The notes: generated from the sequence alone by a model not told the origin. A stretch of 64,000 nt of DNA from Sphingomonas sp. BGYR3 (GCF_025153455.1 NZ_JANZNT010000002.1:434001-498000), one strand, 5' to 3'. Positions 27,753 through 36,522 are shown, counted from the stretch's first letter. Numbers and translations: made by a program.

Positions 27753-28523
27753 ATGCCGGATGCCGTGCTGAACCATGCCAGTTCCCTGTCCGCCGGTCAG
27801 TGCCGCGACCTGTTGTTCGGCGGCGGGGCGGAGGCGTGCATCATCGACCGGCCGGTGCTGGCTGAGGCGCACTATCGTCCGCTGATCGAGGCGCTGGCCC
27901 GCGGTCCCGGTTTCCGGATGAGCCTGAACAGCGAAGCCCCGGCCAAGGCGCTGGAGAGGTTGGTTGGGCAATTGTTTCCGGCATCGGCGCTGGGCGATGC
28001 TGTCGCGGCGCTGGCCGGGGAGATCGATCGGCTGGCCGACCGGGTCGGCGAGATTGCGGGCGGGCGGCCGATGGTGGTCCTGCGCACCTATTTCGCGCCG
28101 GGCGACCTGGTGTGGCACGTCGACCGGATGCCGGGGCAGCGATCCGTGCGGCTGGTGTGGCCCATCGGTCGGCCGGGCGGGATGCAGGTGACGCCGCACG
28201 CCAATGTCGATCAGCCGATCTATGCCGCGTTCATGCGGCGCGAATTTCCGCTGCTGTGCCGGCTGGACGATCATGTCGAAAAGCGCGGGGGATCGCTGGA
28301 GCGGCTGTGGGCCTATCGCCCGGAACAAGTGCGGATGATGCAGACGGGGGCGTTTCCCTTTATCCGCGATCCTGCCGCCGTGGCGACGGTGCCGGTCGGC
28401 GCGGCGAGCCTGCACCGGGTCGAGACGATAGGCTGGCCGGGCTGTCTGCATCGGTCGGACTGGTGCAATCGGGATCAGCCGGGCGTGCAGATCGTCATCA
28501 CCGCCAGCGACAGCGACGCATGA
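27753..28523 (+). CDS. Hypothetical protein, distantly DUF1826-like
   Basis: The 256-residue soluble protein has a central block VVLRTYFAPGDLVWHVDRM followed by a hydrophobic strand RLVWPIG, and a C-terminal LHRSDW. The HxD in WHVDR and the later His recall DUF1826 proteins and more loosely iron/2-oxoglutarate-type metal sites; the match is weak and by eye. The stop overlaps the next gene's ATG (ATGA). No link with pectin is apparent. Confidence 0.6.
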   Translation: MPDAVLNHASSLSAGQCRDLLFGGGAEACIIDRPVLAEAHYRPLIEALARGPGFRMSLNSEAPAKALERLVGQLFPASALGDAVAALAGEIDRLADRVGEIAGGRPMVVLRTYFAPGDLVWHVDRMPGQRSVRLVWPIGRPGGMQVTPHANVDQPIYAAFMRREFPLLCRLDDHVEKRGGSLERLWAYRPEQVRMMQTGAFPFIRDPAAVATVPVGAASLHRVETIGWPGCLHRSDWCNRDQPGVQIVITASDSDA

Positions 28524-29464
28524 TGGAGGCGCGGCCGCTGGGCAGGACAGGCGTCGCCGTATCGCCCATCGCGTTCGGGACAGCGCGCTGGCATCGCGGC
28601 GGTGCCGGCGATCTGTCGCCCGTGCTGGCCCATGCGGTCGATCGCGGGATATCGGCCATCGAGATGGAACTGGGCGACGATGCCCTGAACGCCGCGATTG
28701 GCGGGGTGCTGGCCGGGGCGGGCAGGCGGGGCAGGGCGCAGCTGGTCTGTCGCCTGCGCCCGGCATTGCCGATTGCGCTGCCATCGCACCACCTGTCCGC
28801 CGATCAGCTGTGGCCAGCGGCCGGGATCGTGGATCAGGTCGATGCCGCGCTGCTGGAGACGGGGGTCGAGCGGCTGGCGGCGGTGCATGTCCCCGAATGG
28901 TGTGCGGAATGGCTGGACGAGGGGGAATGGGCCGGGGCGCTGACCGCACTGGTCGATGCGGGCAAGATCGCGGGGTTCGGCGTGGCGGCGTTCGACCATG
29001 ATCCCGACGCAATGGCATCGGCCATCGCGTCCGGGCGGATCCAGGGCGTTCAGTCGATGCTGAACCTGTTCGATCAGCGGGTGGCCGCGATGCTGCCCGC
29101 ACTGGTCCAGCGCGGCCTGTGGATGGTCGCGCGGATGCCGTTTTATGCGGGCGGACTGTTGCCAGGCCATCCGGCGATGCGGGGGGAGCGCCCCTTTGCC
29201 GATGCCCGCGATATCAGCCTGTATCCGCAGCATCGGGATGAATGCCGCCAGCGGGCGGCGCGGATCGCAGCGGCATGGCCCGCCTTTGCGGCCGATCCGG
29301 CGGGATCAATGATCCGGCACCAGCTGGCGATGCCGGGGATCAGCACCATCGCCATCGGCCTGTCCACGTGCGGGCAGGTGGACGCCGCCATCGCCAGCGC
29401 GGCAGCCGGCCCGGTGGCGATGCCGCCCGCGCCTTTGCTGGCCGAGGCGAACTGGCTGGGTTGA
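28520..29464 (+). CDS. Aldo/keto reductase-fold protein lacking the usual catalytic residues
   Basis: The 314-residue protein starts like an aldo/keto reductase (RPLGRTGVAVSPIAFGTAR) and keeps the barrel rhythm, including LVDAGKIAGFGVAAFD and VQSMLNLFDQR. The catalytic tetrad is not conserved: the usual FDTAxxYG block reads IEMELGDDAL, lacking both Asp and Tyr in their normal places, and the Lys strand reads LVCRLRP. A His remains in AVHVPEW. It may be a non-redox member. The 4-base overlap pairs it with the preceding DUF1826-like gene. Confidence 0.75.
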   Translation: MMEARPLGRTGVAVSPIAFGTARWHRGGAGDLSPVLAHAVDRGISAIEMELGDDALNAAIGGVLAGAGRRGRAQLVCRLRPALPIALPSHHLSADQLWPAAGIVDQVDAALLETGVERLAAVHVPEWCAEWLDEGEWAGALTALVDAGKIAGFGVAAFDHDPDAMASAIASGRIQGVQSMLNLFDQRVAAMLPALVQRGLWMVARMPFYAGGLLPGHPAMRGERPFADARDISLYPQHRDECRQRAARIAAAWPAFAADPAGSMIRHQLAMPGISTIAIGLSTCGQVDAAIASAAAGPVAMPPAPLLAEANWLG

Positions 29465-29598
29465 GCCGCGGTCGCGGGAGCGGGACGGGCATTACGGCAA
29501 GCGGTTTCGCCCACCAGAACCCGGCAATCCGGCCGTCCGGTTGCCTTACGGTTCGGATACCTTCTTTTGCCGGGACAAAGCCCTTGCAAGGGCCACAC

Positions 29599-29620
29599 TA
29601 TGAAATAGCATCCCACATTA
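29599..29620 (+). promoter_or_regulatory. Locus operator candidate before PL11 gene 1
   Basis: An imperfect palindrome, TATGAAATAG then CATCCCACATTA, 43 bases before the PL11 start. Over 21 bases it matches the 35.3-kb copy at 15 positions when aligned on CACAT. Confidence 0.45.
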
Positions 29621-29662
29621 AGGATATCGATTCGAGCGATATCCGGTGTTGGGAGAGGTAGA

Positions 29663-31534
29663 ATGCTGAAATCTTTACGCCCGTCGGGGCGAACGATGCT
29701 GCGCGCGTTCATCATGGTTTCGGCATTGCCTGCCGCATTTGCCGCCATCCCCGCCGCTCATGCACAACGCCAGATCGAGACGCTGAACCGCGGGCTTGTG
29801 GTCGTGCCCGCGCAGGGCGGCGGCAATCTGGTCAACTGGCGGCTGTTGTCGACGGACAACGGCGCCATCGGGTTTAATGTCTATCGCGGGTCGACCCTGC
29901 TGAACGCCGCACCGATCACCGACCGGACCAATTTCGTGGATGCCGGCGGCACGGCCAGTTCGACCTATACCGTCCGCACCGTGCTGAACGGCACGCTGGG
30001 CAGCCCGACGCCGGCAGCTTCCGTGTGGGCGGGCGGATTCCTGTCCGTGCCGTTGCAGGTGCCGGCGGGCGGCACGGTGAACGGTTCCGCCTATACCTAT
30101 ACCGCCAATGACGCGAGCGTCGGCGATCTGGACGGCGATGGTCAGTACGAGATCGTGCTGAAGTGGGAGCCGACCAATGCCAAGGACAACAGCCAGTCCG
30201 GCTATACCGGCCCGGTGCTGATCGATGCCTATCGCCTGAACGGCACGCGGTTGTGGCGCATCGACCTGGGCCGGAACATCCGCGCGGGCGCGCATTACAC
30301 GCAGTTCATGGTCTATGACTTTGACGGCGACGGCCGGGCAGAGGTCATGATGAAGACCGCCGACGGCACGCGCGCCGGGAACAATGTGGTGATCGGCAAT
30401 GCCAGTGCCGATCATCGCAACACGAGCGGCTATGTGCTGGCCGGGCCGGAATTCCTGACCGTGTTCAATGGTCAGACGGGCGCGGCGATGGCGACGATCA
30501 ACTATAACCCGCCGCGCCATCCGACGACGCAGAACCCGACATCGGCACAGCTGAACACCGTGTGGGGCGATGGCTATGGCAACCGGGTCGACCGGTTCCT
30601 GGCCGGTGTCGCCTATCTGGACGGCACGCGGCCGACGGCGATCTTTTCGCGCGGCTATTATACCCGCACGGCGATCTGGGCGGTGGATTGGCGCAACGGT
30701 CAGCTGACCCAGCGCTGGTATTTCGACAGCGACAGCGCGGGCAGCCAGTATCGCGGACAGGGCAACCACAACCTGTCCATCGCCGATGTCGACAATGACG
30801 GGCGGGACGAGATCGTGTTCGGCGCGATGGCAATCAACGACAATGGCCAGCCGCTGTGGAATTCGAACCTGAAACATGGCGATGCGATGCACGTATCCGA
30901 CCTGATCCCGTCGCGGGCGGGCCTGGAAAAGTTCGGCGCGCACGAGGACATCAATTCCAACGGCAATATCGGGTCGGCGATGCTGGACGCGCGGACGGGC
31001 GCCGTCATCTGGAGCACATCGGCCACGTCGGATACCGGGCGCGGGGTCGCCATGGATATCGATCCGCGCCATCCCGGCGCAGAGGCATGGGCGTCGAACA
31101 ACACCAACCTGTACAGTGCCACCGGGACCGTGATCGGCGCACGGCCCTCGGCGATCAATCACGCGATCTGGTGGGACGGCGATCTGCTGCGCGAAATCCA
31201 TGATCGCGGCGTGATCGACAAATGGAACTGGACCACGGCCACGACCACCCGGCTGCTGACCCCCAGCGGCACCACGTCGATCAACGGGACCAAGGCCAAT
31301 CCGTCGCTGACCGCCGATATCCTGGGCGATTGGCGGGAGGAGCTGATCCTGCCGACGAGCGACAGCACGGCGCTGCGCATCTATGCCACGCCCTATTCGA
31401 CGACGGTGCGCCTGAAGACGTTGATGCACGATCCGGTCTATCGCCTGGGCGTCGCGTGGCAGAATGTCGCGTATAACCAGCCGCCGCACACCAGTTACTT
31501 TCTGGGCGACGGCGCGAACCTGAGCGGGCGATAA
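29663..31534 (+). CDS. Rhamnogalacturonan lyase, family PL11 (copy 1)
   Basis: This 623-residue secreted lyase cleaves the Rha-GalA backbone of RG-I by beta-elimination, like Bacillus subtilis YesW and YesX. A signal peptide ends near PAAHAQ. The N-terminal strand domain is followed by the eight-bladed propeller with calcium loops of type DLDGDGQYEI, DFDGDGRAEVMMKTADGT and DVDNDGRDEIVFG. Further family motifs are LWRIDLGRNIRAGAHYTQFM, NHAIWWDGDLLREI and DILGDWREELILP. It has its own operator-bearing promoter region and is followed after 3 bases by a small anchored protein gene. Confidence 0.95.
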   Translation: MLKSLRPSGRTMLRAFIMVSALPAAFAAIPAAHAQRQIETLNRGLVVVPAQGGGNLVNWRLLSTDNGAIGFNVYRGSTLLNAAPITDRTNFVDAGGTASSTYTVRTVLNGTLGSPTPAASVWAGGFLSVPLQVPAGGTVNGSAYTYTANDASVGDLDGDGQYEIVLKWEPTNAKDNSQSGYTGPVLIDAYRLNGTRLWRIDLGRNIRAGAHYTQFMVYDFDGDGRAEVMMKTADGTRAGNNVVIGNASADHRNTSGYVLAGPEFLTVFNGQTGAAMATINYNPPRHPTTQNPTSAQLNTVWGDGYGNRVDRFLAGVAYLDGTRPTAIFSRGYYTRTAIWAVDWRNGQLTQRWYFDSDSAGSQYRGQGNHNLSIADVDNDGRDEIVFGAMAINDNGQPLWNSNLKHGDAMHVSDLIPSRAGLEKFGAHEDINSNGNIGSAMLDARTGAVIWSTSATSDTGRGVAMDIDPRHPGAEAWASNNTNLYSATGTVIGARPSAINHAIWWDGDLLREIHDRGVIDKWNWTTATTTRLLTPSGTTSINGTKANPSLTADILGDWREELILPTSDSTALRIYATPYSTTVRLKTLMHDPVYRLGVAWQNVAYNQPPHTSYFLGDGANLSGR

Positions 31535-31537
31535 GGC

Positions 31538-32026
31538 ATGATGCAGCACCGATCGGTCCGCCGGTTGGGGGCGGCGGGGGCGATTGCCGGGCTGGGCCTG
31601 GCAATCGTCCTAGCCATGCCGATGCTGACCGACGATCCGCCGCCGGGGGAGATGACCGCGCCTGACGCGCCGAGCGTGGTTCAGCCCGTGGCCGTCGCCC
31701 CTGAGACGGCCGATGCCCCGGCCCCGCTGTTGTCGCCGCCACAGGCGCCGGTAATCCGGGACGCCGTGCCGGCATCGCCCGCGCGGCTTTATGGACGGTG
31801 GGTGGGCGATGGGCAGGTGCTGACCATCTCGCCGCTATCCGGTGCGGCCTTTGCCGTGACGGTCGAGCGCGACGGGGCGCAGCAGACCTATGACGCGACG
31901 CTGCGCGACGGGCGGTTGCAGGTGACGATGGGCATCGACAGCGAATGGCTGCAACTGGCGGGCGGCGATGGCGACCGCCCCTGCCTGATGCTGGGCACCC
32001 GCCAGCGGTTCTGCCGCGCGGAATAG
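31538..32026 (+). CDS. Small anchored protein of unknown function downstream of PL11
   Basis: The 162-residue product has one N-terminal hydrophobic segment (AGAIAGLGLAIVLAMPM), a Pro/Ala-rich linker to about residue 80, and a small C-terminal beta domain (LYGRWVGDGQVLTISPLSG) with two Cys near the end. It starts 3 bases after the PL11 stop, so it should be co-transcribed. It resembles no enzyme I know; an envelope accessory of the pectin system is possible, but the small domain could equally be unrelated. Confidence 0.65.
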   Translation: MMQHRSVRRLGAAGAIAGLGLAIVLAMPMLTDDPPPGEMTAPDAPSVVQPVAVAPETADAPAPLLSPPQAPVIRDAVPASPARLYGRWVGDGQVLTISPLSGAAFAVTVERDGAQQTYDATLRDGRLQVTMGIDSEWLQLAGGDGDRPCLMLGTRQRFCRAE

Positions 32027-32054
32027 AGGCCCCGCCCAGCGGCTGCCGGGCGGA

Positions 32055-32864
32055 TCAGTCGGCGGGGTTCGTCACGACGGGACGCCAGCCCAGGGCCATG
32101 CTGATTTCCGCTGCAGTGATGCGGACCTTTTCGGCAAGATCGCGCATCACGTCGTCGGTCAGGTAATGGGCCGCGCTGGCGATGCTGAGCGCGATCACGA
32201 TCTGGCCATTGGCATCCCGCACCGGTGCCGCGATCGAACGGACGCCGTCCCCGGCCTCGCTTTCATGCAGGACGATGCCCCGGCGGCGATGCTCGCCCAT
32301 CGAGGCGAGCCAGGCGCTTACCTGTGCCTTGTCCGCCTTGGGCTGACTCTGGCGGAAGAGCTTTTCAAGGATGGCCGCATCCTCGTCGAGCAATAGCGCC
32401 TTGCCAAGGCCGGTTTCGGAGATGAACCGCTTGTCCCCCGGCGAGGTGGCGACGCGCAGCCGCTGACGCCCGGTGACGCGTTCCAGATGGCGGCTATGGT
32501 CATCCTCCCGCTTGCCGACAAAGACGCAAAAGCCGGTTTGCTGCGATAGTTGTTCCATGAACGGGCGGGCGACGGCGACATAATCGATCTGCATCGACAC
32601 CAGCGTGCCGAGATGCAGCAGCTTTGGCCCCAGCGCATAGCCGTCGCGGGTGAGGCTGAGATAATCGCGCGATTTCAGCGCCTGAACCAGCCGGTGGGTG
32701 GTCGTCTTGCTGAGTGCCAGTTTCTTGGACAGGTCGACCGCCTTAACCGGGCCCATGATCACCTGATCCAGGATGTCGAGCGCGCGCATCAGCGTCTGCG
32801 CGCCCTTTGCCTCATTGCCCTTTGTCGCATCCGCTGCGGCAGTCGCCACCAGTTCCTGTTCCAT
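32055..32864 (-). CDS. IclR-family regulator, KdgR-like candidate for the pectin locus
   Basis: The 269-residue protein has the N-terminal winged helix of IclR proteins (TLMRALDILDQVIMG; helix-turn-helix AVDLSKKLALSKTTTHRLVQ, about residues 45-65) and a C-terminal effector domain (ERVTGRQRLRVATSPGDKR, then IAAPVRDANGQIVIALSIA). KdgR of enterobacteria, the pectin repressor that senses 2-keto-3-deoxygluconate, is in this family. It lies at the end of a CE12-isomerase-kduD unit, so regulation of the pectin genes is a strong inference. ATG 32864 is preferred; a GTG at 32918 would add 18 residues but lacks a ribosome site and overlaps the operator candidate. Confidence 0.9.
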   Translation of the reverse strand: MEQELVATAAADATKGNEAKGAQTLMRALDILDQVIMGPVKAVDLSKKLALSKTTTHRLVQALKSRDYLSLTRDGYALGPKLLHLGTLVSMQIDYVAVARPFMEQLSQQTGFCVFVGKREDDHSRHLERVTGRQRLRVATSPGDKRFISETGLGKALLLDEDAAILEKLFRQSQPKADKAQVSAWLASMGEHRRRGIVLHESEAGDGVRSIAAPVRDANGQIVIALSIASAAHYLTDDVMRDLAEKVRITAAEISMALGWRPVVTNPAD

Positions 32865-32912
32865 CGCCCGTCTTTCGCGTCTCAGCCAGTCCCGGAATAT
32901 GGGACAGGGTTC

Positions 32913-32925
32913 TATCACTCATTGG
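32913..32925 (-). promoter_or_regulatory. Weak locus operator candidate before the IclR gene
   Basis: TATCACTCATTGG resembles the TATCACATAATGG half-site region of the 35.3-kb operator (10 of 13 bases). It is 49 bases upstream of the IclR start, which would fit autoregulation. This is the weakest copy. Confidence 0.25.
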
Positions 32926-32947
32926 CACGTTCCAAATCGTGAAACAA

Positions 32948-33718
32948 CTACCGAGCCAGCCACCCGCCATCGACGGCGAGGATATGGCCCTGGACATATC
33001 GGGCGGCGGGGGAGGCGAGGAACACGGCGGCGCCGCCAAGGTCGGAGGGATCGCCCCATCGCCCGGCGGGGATGCGCTCCAGGATCTGGCGGTTGCGGGT
33101 TTCGTCCGCCTGAAGCGCGGCGGTGTTGTTGGTGGCGATGTATCCGGGCGCGATGGCGTTGACCGTGATGCCCTTCGATGCCCATTCGCAGGCGAGCAGC
33201 TTGGTCAGGCCGCCAATGCCGGATTTGGACGCGGTATAGCTGGGCACGCGGATGCCGCCCTGGAAGGTCAGCATCGAGGCGATGTTGATGATGCTGCCGC
33301 CGCCGCCTTCCCGTTCATGGCGTGGGATCATGTGCCGGGCGGCGGCCTGGCACAGGAAGAACACGGATTTGAGGTTGGTGTCGACCACCGCATCCCAGTC
33401 CGCCTCGGTAAAATCGATGCTGTCGGCGCGGCGGATGATCCCGGCATTGTTGACCAGGATGTGCAGCCCGCCCAGCTTCTCCACGGTCTCGTCCACAACC
33501 CTGCCCACAGGTTCGATGCTGGACAGGTCCGCGCTGATGATCGCGGCCCGGCGGCCAAGCGCGGTCACCTGCTCGGCCGTCTCGGTCGCGGGCGTGCGCC
33601 CGATCAGCGCGACATCCGCGCCAGCCGCAGCCAGCGCCAGCGCAATGCCCTGGCCGATGCCGGTATTGGCGCCCGTGATCGCCGCAACGCGGCCGCTAAG
33701 GTCAAAGGGATGGGTCAT
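32948..33718 (-). CDS. kduD: 2-dehydro-3-deoxy-D-gluconate 5-dehydrogenase KduD (SDR)
   Basis: The 256-residue short-chain dehydrogenase interconverts 2,5-diketo-3-deoxygluconate and 2-keto-3-deoxygluconate with NAD(H), the last shared step in unsaturated uronate breakdown. The cofactor motif is ITGANTGIGQGIAL, then ILVNNAGIIRRAD, the catalytic Ser in INIASML and Tyr/Lys in YTASKSG. C-terminal YVQGHILAVDGGWLAR is typical of KduD. The start is ATG 33718 (MTHPFDLSGRVAAI); the longer open frame is a leader overlap. No signal peptide, so cytoplasmic. It lies between the RpiB-type isomerase and the IclR gene. Confidence 0.92.
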   Translation of the reverse strand: MTHPFDLSGRVAAITGANTGIGQGIALALAAAGADVALIGRTPATETAEQVTALGRRAAIISADLSSIEPVGRVVDETVEKLGGLHILVNNAGIIRRADSIDFTEADWDAVVDTNLKSVFFLCQAAARHMIPRHEREGGGGSIINIASMLTFQGGIRVPSYTASKSGIGGLTKLLACEWASKGITVNAIAPGYIATNNTAALQADETRNRQILERIPAGRWGDPSDLGGAAVFLASPAARYVQGHILAVDGGWLAR

Positions 33719-33794
33719 GGCAGGGGCAAAGGCTCCGTATCCGGCCGGGACGCGCGCCCGCGCCCCGCCGGTCAAGGGGATCAGGATGCGGGGA

Positions 33795-34451
33795 TCAGGA
33801 AAGCGCCGGCTCTGCGGCCAGCACTTGCTTGAGGTAATCGCTGATCGCCGCGTCAGTGGCGTTGGCGAAGAAGTATTCCTGGAACCGCTCGCCCGCGATC
33901 GTGGCGCGCAGCAGGTCCTGATCGACATTCTTCAGCACGGTCAGCATGTCATTGCAGGTCACCGCCTTCAGATCCTTCAGGATGCCGCGGTTCTTGCGCA
34001 TGATCTCGGCCCGCTCGCGCGGATAGCCAAGGCCGCGCTCGCCATCGAACAGCTTGGCATAGACATCGCGCAGGTTCAGTTCGGCCGCCCAGCCGAACCC
34101 CTTGGAATAGGGCATCGAGATCGCGTTGCCGTCATTGATCTGACCGAACAGGAACGCATCAGTCGGATCGATCACTAGGCCGCAGAACACCCCCGGCATC
34201 GAATTGGCCGCCAGCATCGACCCCATGCCCGTGCCGCAACCGGTCACCACGAAATCCGCCGCACCGCTGTTCAGCAGGATGCCCGCCAGCAACCCGTTCA
34301 TCACATAGGTCAGCGACGCCTTATCCTCCGGCGCGTACATGCCGTAATGAAACACCTCGTGCCCGAAACCGCCCGCAACCTCGCTCAGCGCCTCATGCAC
34401 CACACCACTCTTCGCCGCCTGGCTGTTCTCAATGATCAATGCGATCTTCAT
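33795..34451 (-). CDS. RpiB/LacAB-family isomerase, DhuI-like (functional substitute for KduI)
   Basis: The 218-residue cytoplasmic protein has the RpiB/LacAB fold: it begins MKIALIIENSQAAKSG and has the conserved Cys loop VVTGCGTGMGSMLAAN (near residue 72). In streptococci, the RpiB/LacAB-type enzyme DhuI converts 4-deoxy-5-hexosulose uronate, the product of unsaturated uronates, for a KduD-like dehydrogenase (DhuD). The direct neighbour here is kduD and no KduI gene is in the window, so the same role is inferred. It lies 38 bases after the CE12 gene, in the same unit. Confidence 0.85.
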   Translation of the reverse strand: MKIALIIENSQAAKSGVVHEALSEVAGGFGHEVFHYGMYAPEDKASLTYVMNGLLAGILLNSGAADFVVTGCGTGMGSMLAANSMPGVFCGLVIDPTDAFLFGQINDGNAISMPYSKGFGWAAELNLRDVYAKLFDGERGLGYPRERAEIMRKNRGILKDLKAVTCNDMLTVLKNVDQDLLRATIAGERFQEYFFANATDAAISDYLKQVLAAEPALS

Positions 34452-34489
34452 GTCCGATGGTCCTTTTCGGGTTAATTTTGTTCGGGGGA

Positions 34490-35260
34490 TCAGCGTGCGG
34501 GCGTGCAGTCGCGGTTGCCCGCCGCCGTGTCGATGGTCAGGCCGGACCGGTCGGCGCGCACCGCCTTGCCGACCGGCAGGTTCAGGCGGACCAGTTCGCC
34601 CGCGACCAGATCGGCGACGTGCCGGGCGCCGAGTTCGCTGAAATGCGTATCGTCCGAAATCCCCTTGGGATAGGCGGGCTGTCCGTCCTGAGGCGTGTAA
34701 TGCAGGAAAAACGGCTTGGCCTTTTCCGCGCCGGTGCGGGTCAGCCAGTCGCGCGACAGCTTGCCCAGATCGAGCAGCACGGTGCCGGTTTCCTGAGCGA
34801 CGCTTTTGGCGACCGAGGCATATTCCGCGAAGTCCGCCTTTGCCGTGCCGTCCGGGTTGAACGAGCGGCGGGCGACGGGGGTGAGGAGGACCGGCGTGCC
34901 GCCCCTGGCCCGGACGTCCGTGACGAAGCGGGTCAGGTTGACGCGATAGTCGGTGGCGGCGGCGGCATAGCGTTCCGGCCGGTTGCGGCTGGCATCGTTA
35001 TGGCCGAACTGGATCAGCACGGTGTCGCCCGGCTGAATATCGGCGATCAGTTTTTCCCAGCGCCCTTCGCTGATGAAGGTGCGCGTGCTCCGCCCGCCAA
35101 TGGCGCGGTTTTCGACTTTCACCCCGTCCAGCGCACAGGGCAGCATCTGGCCCCAGCCGGTCTGCGGATAGGAACGGTCGGGATAGTTGGACGCGGTGGA
35201 ATCGCTGGCGATGAACACCGTCTGCCCCAGGGCAGCGGCCGCGATCAGCACTGACAGCAT
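34490..35260 (-). CDS. Rhamnogalacturonan acetylesterase, CE12 SGNH hydrolase (copy 1)
   Basis: The 256-residue exported esterase removes acetyl groups from RG-I galacturonate so that lyases can act. A short signal (MLSVLIAAAALGQ) precedes block I FIASDSTASNYP with the nucleophile Ser; block II is RAIGGRSTRTF, block III IQFGHNDAS, and the Asp/His block is DDTHFSELGARHVADL. All four SGNH blocks are present. ATG 35260 has GGGAGAAG in front; the longer frame to 35419 runs through the operator and is rejected. It is divergent from the GH43 gene and heads the leftward isomerase-kduD-IclR unit. Confidence 0.92.
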   Translation of the reverse strand: MLSVLIAAAALGQTVFIASDSTASNYPDRSYPQTGWGQMLPCALDGVKVENRAIGGRSTRTFISEGRWEKLIADIQPGDTVLIQFGHNDASRNRPERYAAAATDYRVNLTRFVTDVRARGGTPVLLTPVARRSFNPDGTAKADFAEYASVAKSVAQETGTVLLDLGKLSRDWLTRTGAEKAKPFFLHYTPQDGQPAYPKGISDDTHFSELGARHVADLVAGELVRLNLPVGKAVRADRSGLTIDTAAGNRDCTPAR

Positions 35261-35306
35261 CGACTTCTCCCGCAAACGGCAATTCAAACACAATTCCGAA
35301 TTGCCC

Positions 35307-35332
35307 TTATTGTGGAATATCGTATCACATAA
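35307..35332. promoter_or_regulatory. Locus operator candidate between CE12 and GH43 (best copy)
   Basis: TTATTGTGGAATA, then a short centre, then TATCACATAA (reverse complement TTATGTGATA). This is the clearest palindrome of the set. It stands between two divergent genes and could control both directions. Confidence 0.5.
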
Positions 35333-35364
35333 TGGAAAGTCGAAACAAGGTGGACCAGGACGGG

Positions 35365-36522
35365 ATGATGCACAAGGCGCTGGCATGGACAACTTCTGTG
35401 GCTGTGGCGGCGGCGGCACTGGTCGGTGCCGGTGCGATGCCGCTCGGCCCGTTGCAGGCGCAATCGACGGTTCGTGCGCTGGTCCCGGCGCTGCCCCCGT
35501 CGATCCCGCCTGCGCCCGCCGATGCGCCGTTGATGCTGCCGCAGATGCACCTGCACGATCCCTTCATCGTCGCGGACGCGGCCAGCAAGACCTATTATCT
35601 GTTCACCCGCAACGAACAGGCGATGACGGGTGATCCCCGGCTGGGCACCATGGTCTATACCAGCCGAGACCTGCGGCACTGGACGTTGCCGCGGGTCGTG
35701 TTCGCGCTGCCCGCAACGGGCACCTGGGCGAAGCAGGGCAGCTGGGCGCCGGAGGTTCATTCCTGGCGCGGCAAATATTACCTGTTCACGACATTTCACG
35801 ACGACGCGGCGAAACTGGGCAAGGCCGGAGTGCGCGACACCTATCGCCGGGGCACCGTGCTGGCCGTCGCGGACAAGCTGGACGGTCCCTATACCCTGCT
35901 CGACAAGGGCGAGCCGATCGCGCCCGCCGATCTGATGACGCTGGACGGGACGCTGCACGTCGAGCCGGATGGCAGGCCGTGGTATGTCTATGCCCATGAA
36001 TGGTGGCAGACGACGGTGGGCACCATCGCTGCCCTGCCGCTGGACGAGAATCTGCGCCGGGCGGGCGAGCCGACGACGCTGTTCCGCGCCGACGAGGCCG
36101 CATGGGCGCGGGGGCAGCGGCAGGCGGACGGCAGCACGGTGTGGGTGACGGACGGGCCGGAGCTGTTCCGCACCAAGGCCGGAACGTTGCTGATGTTGTG
36201 GTCCAGCTATGGCGAGCGCGGCTATGTGCAGGCGCTGGCGCGGTCGAAATCGGGCACGATCCAGGGGCCGTGGGAACAGCTGGGGCCGCTGGTCAAGCGG
36301 GACAGCGGGCACGGGATGCTGTTCCGCGCGTTCGACGGTCGGCTGATGATGGTGCTGCACCGCCCGTTCACCTATGCGCTGGGCAAGCTGTACGAGATGC
36401 GCGACACCGGCAATGCGGTCGAGGTGATCCGGGAGGCGACGGAGCTGGACCTGGAGGGATATCCGACCCATCCGTGCGTGCCGCGCCGGTCGCCCACCGG
36501 CTATTCCCAGATCGATTGTTAA
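35365..36522 (+). CDS. Exported GH43-family glycoside hydrolase (arabinan/galactan side chains)
   Basis: The 385-residue protein has a signal peptide (HKALAWTTSVAVAAAALVGA) and a five-bladed propeller. Candidate catalytic residues are the Asp in MHLHDPFIVAD (base), the Asp in LMTLDGTLHVEPDG (pKa modulator) and the Glu in VTDGPELFRTKAG (acid). APEVHSWRGKYYLFTTFHD is a GH43 hallmark. Such enzymes act on alpha-arabinofuranosyl or beta-xylosyl or galactosyl bonds; RG-I context suggests arabinan or arabinogalactan side chains. ATG 35365 is chosen because it starts the signal peptide and follows AGGACGGG; an ATG at 35332 lies in the operator. Confidence 0.88.
   Translation: MMHKALAWTTSVAVAAAALVGAGAMPLGPLQAQSTVRALVPALPPSIPPAPADAPLMLPQMHLHDPFIVADAASKTYYLFTRNEQAMTGDPRLGTMVYTSRDLRHWTLPRVVFALPATGTWAKQGSWAPEVHSWRGKYYLFTTFHDDAAKLGKAGVRDTYRRGTVLAVADKLDGPYTLLDKGEPIAPADLMTLDGTLHVEPDGRPWYVYAHEWWQTTVGTIAALPLDENLRRAGEPTTLFRADEAAWARGQRQADGSTVWVTDGPELFRTKAGTLLMLWSSYGERGYVQALARSKSGTIQGPWEQLGPLVKRDSGHGMLFRAFDGRLMMVLHRPFTYALGKLYEMRDTGNAVEVIREATELDLEGYPTHPCVPRRSPTGYSQIDC

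Noticed and set aside
34439..35254. 271-residue plus-strand open frame over the CE12 gene
   Set aside because: Antisense to the SGNH esterase with all four blocks; codon pattern of a shadow frame.
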